Shown here: positions 15,524 through 19,269 of the stretch, in pieces
Position numbering within the stretch: position 1 is the stretch's first letter
Layout: each line of letters begins with the position of its first letter
The notes under the pieces: model-generated
What the model saw: only the letters and a program-made list of their open reading frames with translations
What the model was told of the DNA's origin: nothing
The model's database searches: none
Program-made: the position numbers and the translations under genes
Assembly (NCBI GenBank): GCA_964459305.1
Contig: CAYWNA010000257.1
Coordinates: 1-19,269 of the forward strand
Direction of reading: 5' to 3'
DNA length: 19,269 nucleotides
Source of the DNA: CAYWNA01 sp964459305
GTDB lineage: Bacteria > Planctomycetota > Planctomycetia > Pirellulales > Pirellulaceae

Positions 15524-15623
15524 GTGGGTCGGTCTCCTGACCGGCCCACGGGCCCGACCGTAGGTCTCTGTTGATTTCTGGAGACCTGCGGTCGTGCGCG
15601 TGTCGCGGTCGTGAGGCCACGAC
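15524..15623. repeat. Cluster of three hairpins in an intergenic gap
   Basis: This lies in the 325-base gap after the methyltransferase, where I see no gene. Hairpin one pairs GTGGGTCGGTC (15524-15534) with GACCGGCCCAC (15539-15549). Hairpin two pairs CGACCGTAGGTCTC (15555-15568) with GAGACCTGCGGTCG (15581-15594) around a 12-base loop. Hairpin three pairs GTCGTG (15608-15613) with CACGAC (15618-15623). Hairpins one and two differ from perfect only by a single wobble position each and share the GGTC(T)CC/GACC theme, which suggests a compact dispersed element. I saw no other copy in the window. Confidence 0.65.
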
Positions 15624-15696
15624 ACAACAGAGCGTTGCTCCGCGGGAACGAACAGCGCGGGAGTATAGTCACTCACAGGTTGAAGGAGATGCATCG

Positions 15697-16218
15697 ATGA
15701 GAAGCGTACGATTCATGCTGATTGCGACCGTCGTCCTTTCGATCGTCGTTTCGGCGTTGGCTCAGGAGAAGCCAAAACGTAAGCCCGTAAAGCTTGCCGC
15801 GACGACGCAGGCGATGATGCGGATGTCGAAAATGTGGTCGAATCTGAAAAAGTTGGGTCTCACTGACGAGCAGGACGCGAAACTTGCGGGGATCCGTGAC
15901 GAGACGGCTCCGAAGATGAAAGAGGTCATGGACAAGATCAAGGCCATCCTGACCGAAGAACAGGCACAGACTGCCACAGATGCAGCCAAAGAGGCGAAGG
16001 AAGCCGGAAAGACGGGACGAGATTTCTTCGCGGCCGTTCAGGCGTCTATCGAACTCAGCGACGAGCAGCAAGAAAAGATGGATAAGATCGCACCGGAGGT
16101 CCGCGCCGTCCAGCGTCAGATGATGAAGAGCCTTATGGGCATTCTCACGCCGGAGCAGCAGGAGAAAATGAAGAAGTTGCGCTCGGCGGGAAAGAAGAAG
16201 GGCAAGAAGGCCGAATGA
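15697..16218 (+). CDS. Exported LTxxQ-repeat helical protein (Spy/CpxP-like in style)
   Basis: The product has 173 residues with a signal peptide (about 1-22, cleavage after SALA before QEKPKRKP). The mature chain is highly charged and helical. It carries four L-T/S-x-E-Q motifs: LTDEQ (55-59), LTEEQ (85-89), LSDEQ (120-124) and LTPEQ (150-154). Spacing within pairs is exactly 30 residues, so the protein looks like a duplication of a helical hairpin. LTxxQ motifs are known from periplasmic Spy/CpxP chaperones, but planctomycetes have many such proteins of unknown role, and chaperone activity is not shown. The tail is lysine-rich (KKKGKKAE). AAGGAG lies about 8-13 bases before the ATG at 15697, which decides this start over the longer open frame from 15571. 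A small cysteine-rich gene follows 43 bp downstream in the same direction. Confidence 0.85.
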   Translation: MRSVRFMLIATVVLSIVVSALAQEKPKRKPVKLAATTQAMMRMSKMWSNLKKLGLTDEQDAKLAGIRDETAPKMKEVMDKIKAILTEEQAQTATDAAKEAKEAGKTGRDFFAAVQASIELSDEQQEKMDKIAPEVRAVQRQMMKSLMGILTPEQQEKMKKLRSAGKKKGKKAE

Positions 16219-16261
16219 CCGTCGGAAGGAATGGCACGACCAACGAGGGAGGCGGCACGTT

Positions 16262-16582
16262 GTGACGAAAGCAATCATCGATCCAGGTATTTGTGGCTTC
16301 ATAGCAGAGGTGGTCGCCAAGACGGAAGGCGATATGTGCTCGCTTGAGATCACTTGCGATTGTGAGCCGATTCAAAAAATGGCCGTCGAGTTGACGAAGG
16401 TCGATCCGATGGAGGAAATCGGCTTTCATCGAGATGGGCCTCTCACTCTGAGGATGTTTGCCAAACATTGCCCCCATCCCTCGTGTCCTGTGCCCGCAGG
16501 TATATTGAAAGCCGTTGAAGTGGAATCGGGGCTTGCGTTGCCCAAGGATGCGAAGATCGAGATTGTGACGTCCGGTGAGTAG
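16262..16582 (+). CDS. Small conserved cysteine-rich protein (resembles DUF6951)
   Basis: This 106-residue cytoplasmic-looking protein has a GTG start with GGGAGG about nine bases upstream. It opens with the AIIDPGICGF block. Cysteines are C11, C26, C32, C34, C70 and C75, the last two in HCPHPSCPVPAGILKAVEVESGLALPKD. That pattern matches, from memory, a small domain of unknown function found in anaerobes (I believe Pfam DUF6951); this was not verified by search. The conserved cysteines and histidines suggest a metal or Fe-S site, which is inference. It probably shares a transcript with the LTxxQ protein 43 bp upstream. It ends before an inverted repeat separating it from a convergent gene. 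Confidence 0.78.
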   Translation: MTKAIIDPGICGFIAEVVAKTEGDMCSLEITCDCEPIQKMAVELTKVDPMEEIGFHRDGPLTLRMFAKHCPHPSCPVPAGILKAVEVESGLALPKDAKIEIVTSGE

Positions 16583-16622
16583 ACGGATAACGTCACTTTG
16601 TCGCAAATCCTCGCGTGATATT

Positions 16623-16690
16623 GTAACCCGAAGCGTTAGCGAGGGACGCACTCGGTTACTGCCCCTTCCCTCGCTTACGCTTCGGGTTAC
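16623..16690. repeat. Long inverted repeat, planctomycete-type 'RSVSEG/SLTLRVT' element
   Basis: Arms of 23 bases at 16623-16645 and 16668-16690 are complementary with one mismatch, around a 22-base loop. The left arm starts GTAACCCGAAGCGTTAGCG. Translated, the arms give the 'TRSVSEG' and 'PSLTLRVT' strings that I recall as hallmarks of a dispersed intergenic repeat of Pirellulales-type planctomycetes. It sits midway between convergent genes, where it could act as a bidirectional transcript end. It shares its AACCCGAAG core with the element at 2659-2753. Confidence 0.85.
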
Positions 16691-16728
16691 TATCCGACGC
16701 TTGAGTAGCGCTGTCCAACTGGATGCGA

Positions 16729-17952
16729 TCACGCCTCGGGGTACAGATTCAGTGCCAGACGGCGGAAGTCTCTCACGCGATGGAACGTGCACAAGTCGGC
16801 GTCGTGTTGATCGCGGGCGTCGTGGGCGGTGCGGGAAAGGACGAGCAGGTCTGGGCCGTCGATCAACGGGCAGGCGTACATGAAAGACTGGCGGAGCTTG
16901 GGAGCCATGGCGACGCAACCGGCTTGGAACCAGTTCAGTGCGTCGACGCTGTACATGAGCATCAGGATCCGCCGTTCATTGCCACCGGTGCCGGTGAACT
17001 CACGTCGCTTGCGCGCTTCCTGGCAGTAACCGATCTGGTCCTGGCTGTCCGTGACCAGCGTGGCGGGCGTCCAGAACAGCTTCGACACCTCGTCGTAGAT
17101 GATATGGAGCTTGTTCTGCCCGCCTGGCACGGGATAGAACTGAGTGAACTTGAGCTCCAACTCTTCGCCGTCATCGGTCAGGTCGCAAATTCCGCAAATG
17201 TTTGCCGTGGTTTGGGCCGCGATGCGAGGTCGGGAAAACACCATCAGACGACCGCGCACGTTGACCACGTTGGGCTCCAGCCAGTGGTCACGATAGTCGG
17301 GAAACCCGCGTCGCAGTGATTTCGGCGTGCCGGGATAGGGTACGGCGTTAGAGATGCGCCACGATTTCGGATCCATCAGGTCGCACGACAGATCCCCGGC
17401 GATCACCACTTCGCCCCGACCGGGCAAGTCCATTTGGTCGACCGCCCGGTAAACGTACCCGTTCGCTTCGACAATGCCCGTGGGACAATTCCAATAGTGT
17501 CCTTTGAAAAGTATCACCGGATCGGCCCATGACCGGCCGCCATCGTCGCTTCGCAACAGGAGGATATCGTCGTTGCGGTACTTCGTTCCTGCTTTGTGGG
17601 CGAACAGATAGAGCACTCCACTATGCCCCCAAGGGCAAGCGGTAAAGTAGGGCAGCGACGGCAATGGTTCCCACGTCTGACCGCCGTCGCTACTGCGAGC
17701 CGTGCGGACTTCGATTGGCAGTTCCCGCGTATTCCGCGGCCAGAATGGCACCGTGGCGAACAACTCGCCGCCAGGCAGTTTCACCAATCCCGGGCCGCAC
17801 GTGCAGATTCGCTTGTCCGAAGTCCGAGTGACCACAACGTAACCCTGCGCCAGCGGCTGAGCACACGACGATCGATTGGCTTCGTCGCTCGCCGAAGCCC
17901 CAGCACTGACGATGCCCGCTGCACCGGCAAACGTCAGTCCGGAAGCGATCAC
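16729..17952 (-). CDS. BNR/sialidase-like six-bladed propeller protein with a disrupted export signal
   Basis: The product has 407 residues from the GTG at 17952. Asp-box motifs are SSDGGQTW (87-94) and SDDGGRSW (135-142), typical of sialidase-fold proteins (exo-alpha-sialidase/BNR families). Other blocks include GHSGVLYLFAH and KSWRISNAVPYPGTP. The catalytic Arg triad and FRIP motif of true sialidases are not recognisable, so the activity is uncertain. The N-terminus MIASGLTFAGAAGIVSAGASASD is a hydrophobic signal core without a basic n-region. No ribosome-binding site precedes the GTG. In the adjacent frame an ATG at 17980 opens MAEQDRVTRRD, a twin-arginine leader that shifts out of frame at about 17950. 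So the Tat signal seems split by a small deletion, and the GTG start is only what remains open. It is probably co-transcribed with the GH92 gene 44-72 bp upstream. Confidence 0.82.
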   Translation of the reverse strand: MIASGLTFAGAAGIVSAGASASDEANRSSCAQPLAQGYVVVTRTSDKRICTCGPGLVKLPGGELFATVPFWPRNTRELPIEVRTARSSDGGQTWEPLPSLPYFTACPWGHSGVLYLFAHKAGTKYRNDDILLLRSDDGGRSWADPVILFKGHYWNCPTGIVEANGYVYRAVDQMDLPGRGEVVIAGDLSCDLMDPKSWRISNAVPYPGTPKSLRRGFPDYRDHWLEPNVVNVRGRLMVFSRPRIAAQTTANICGICDLTDDGEELELKFTQFYPVPGGQNKLHIIYDEVSKLFWTPATLVTDSQDQIGYCQEARKRREFTGTGGNERRILMLMYSVDALNWFQAGCVAMAPKLRQSFMYACPLIDGPDLLVLSRTAHDARDQHDADLCTFHRVRDFRRLALNLYPEA

Positions 17953-18024
17953 GTCGCGTTACTCGATCCTGTTCGGCCATGTCGTCTCTTTCTCCACGTC
18001 TTCCCACCTTCGTAGCGTCGTATC

Positions 18025-19269
18025 TCATTCCGCTTCGTTTGGCCGGCTCATCGAGGGTGGGGCCTCCTCGGGCCGGCTTCCCCAGGTTTGATTCGGTTTG
18101 TCGCTCAAGTGTAACTCTAGCGTGCCACCGTCGGTCAGTTCGCGGTGGTAAAACCACGGCCTCTTCAGAGGCTTTCCGTCGAGGGAAGCCGATTGGATGT
18201 ACGTGTTCTCCGGCGAGTTGTCGCGGGTAGTGATGACGAACTTGCCGCCGGGGTAGTAGCGAGGATCGAGGTGAATGGTGATGCGGTCGAAGATGGGGCT
18301 GGTGATCTCGTACACGGGATCCACGGCCGCCCCGCCACGGAGTTGAAACAGCCCCAGGGCCATCATCACGCCGAGTCCGCCGGCCTGCCCCTGGTCTTCA
18401 TCGCCGCGATACCCGGTGTCCGGCGTCACGCCGCCGAAGGTTTGTTGCTTCACCTCGCGGACCCACTTCTGTGTGAGCCACGGCGCTCCGGAGTAGTTGA
18501 ACAGGTGGGCCATCTGAATCGACGGCTGGTTGCCGTAGTTGACGTAGCCGGAGCGGAAAGCCTGGTCGATCGATTTCTCGAAACCCTCATTGAGTTTTCG
18601 GCTGAAGACTTCGCGGCCACCCATCAAATCGACCAGACCTTGTACGTCATGCGGTACGAACCAAGTGTACTGCCACGCTGTGCCTTCGCACCACGCCCTG
18701 TCCTTGTGGGCGAGTGGATCGAAAGGCGTCTTCCACGAGCCATCGCGGTTTCGTGGTCGCATGAAGCTCGTCTCGGAGTCGAATAGGTTGCGATAGTTGC
18801 CGGCGCGCCGCACGAACAGTTCGTAATCGTCTGTCTTGCCCAACGCCTTGGCCATCTGCGCGAGGCACCAGTCGTCGTAGGCGTATTCCAGCGTGCCGGC
18901 GGCTGCCTCGGTGATCCAGCCTTTGGGTCGCCCGTCGACGGGAATGTATCCGAACTGAATGTAGTCTTCGATACCACCGCCTTTGGCGCTGTTGTGCTCG
19001 TAGTGCCCGTGCCCCATGGCCCCGCCCGGAAAAGCGTTCTTGCGAATTCCTTCGTAAGCGGTTTCAACGTCGAACTCGCGGATGCCCTTCATGTAGGCGC
19101 CGACGATGAACGGCGTCGAGTGGGACGCAATCATCACCCACGAGTAGTTGTGTCCCGCGGGCCCTCGGGGAATCAGGCCGCCGTCGCGGTACATGTCGAC
19201 CATGAAGTTGACGAACTGACGTGTTACGTCCGGATACGCAAGTCCCCACACCTGATTGATGTTCCAGAA
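18025..19269 (-). CDS. GH92 alpha-mannosidase, C-terminal part (N-terminus outside the window)
   Basis: The frame is open to the window edge; 414 C-terminal residues are visible of a family usually about 700-800 long. Diagnostic GH92 blocks are QVWGLAYPDVTRQFVNFMVDM (near 6-26 of the visible part), GHNYSWVM, AAGTLEYAYDDWCLAQMAKALG (123-144), WCEGTAWQYTWFVPHD (193-208) with Glu195 at the position of the proposed catalytic acid, QMAHLFNYSGAPWLTQKWVREV (252-273) and GYRGDEDQGQAGGLGVMMALG (287-306) where the calcium/base acids lie. GH92 enzymes are calcium-dependent exo-mannosidases, mostly alpha-1,2, acting on mannose-rich glycans. A C-terminal beta domain follows (ITIHLDPRYYPGGKF onward). In several blocks residues differ from the common consensus (for example EGT for EGN, GDED for GNDD), so linkage specificity is open. 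It leads the pair with the sialidase-like gene. Confidence 0.93.
   Translation of the reverse strand, partial: FWNINQVWGLAYPDVTRQFVNFMVDMYRDGGLIPRGPAGHNYSWVMIASHSTPFIVGAYMKGIREFDVETAYEGIRKNAFPGGAMGHGHYEHNSAKGGGIEDYIQFGYIPVDGRPKGWITEAAAGTLEYAYDDWCLAQMAKALGKTDDYELFVRRAGNYRNLFDSETSFMRPRNRDGSWKTPFDPLAHKDRAWCEGTAWQYTWFVPHDVQGLVDLMGGREVFSRKLNEGFEKSIDQAFRSGYVNYGNQPSIQMAHLFNYSGAPWLTQKWVREVKQQTFGGVTPDTGYRGDEDQGQAGGLGVMMALGLFQLRGGAAVDPVYEITSPIFDRITIHLDPRYYPGGKFVITTRDNSPENTYIQSASLDGKPLKRPWFYHRELTDGGTLELHLSDKPNQTWGSRPEEAPPSMSRPNEAE

Overview
The window looks like a chromosomal segment of a planctomycete, probably of the Pirellulales type. The grounds are the many secreted sulfatase, glycosidase-like and PQQ-type beta-propeller proteins, the family of long secreted proteins with a pseudopilin-like C-terminus, and long intergenic inverted repeats whose arms read 'RSVSEG' / 'SLTLRVT' when translated, which I associate with this group. 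The assignment is inference from gene content; there is no rRNA or other phylogenetic marker here. No tRNA, CRISPR array, transposase or integrase was seen.

Layout. (1) 1-2396, minus strand: tyrosyl-tRNA synthetase (tyrS), the house-cleaning dITP/XTP pyrophosphatase (rdgB), and the N-terminus of a uroporphyrinogen-decarboxylase-family protein cut by the window edge. (2) 2397-4410: a gene-poor stretch with a long imperfect inverted repeat, then one plus-strand membrane-anchored protein of unknown function, followed by a hairpin-rich intergenic region. (3) 4411-8761, minus strand: a tight three-gene operon of sulfatase, agarase-like TIM-barrel protein and CehA/McbA-like metallohydrolase, with gaps of 17 and 50 bp. 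It is divergent from a 1080-residue secreted protein (8920-12162, plus) that joins a methyltransferase-like domain to beta-propellers. (4) 12425-13045 plus: a small protein with BamE-like and fibronectin-III-like parts. (5) 13058-14473 minus: a secreted alpha/beta-hydrolase esterase, coupled by an ATGA overlap to a YdjC/ChbG-type deacetylase that has lost its middle. (6) 14817-16582 plus: a SAM methyltransferase, a hairpin cluster, then a periplasmic LTxxQ-repeat protein and a small cysteine-rich protein. (7) 16729-19269 minus: a BNR/sialidase-like protein and the C-terminal part of a GH92 alpha-mannosidase.

Functionally, the accessory two thirds look like dispersed extracytoplasmic glycan processing: sulfate-ester removal, glycosidase-like folds, de-esterification, a dead deacetylase, sialidase-like and alpha-mannosidase activities. 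No SusC/SusD pair, dedicated regulator or transporter was seen, so this is not a classical polysaccharide utilisation locus. The most notable points are two damaged genes (the deacetylase with an internal deletion, and the sialidase-like gene whose twin-arginine signal is split by an apparent 5-bp deletion), a glycosidase-like protein lacking the expected catalytic glutamates, and an exported protein carrying a SAM-methyltransferase-like domain.
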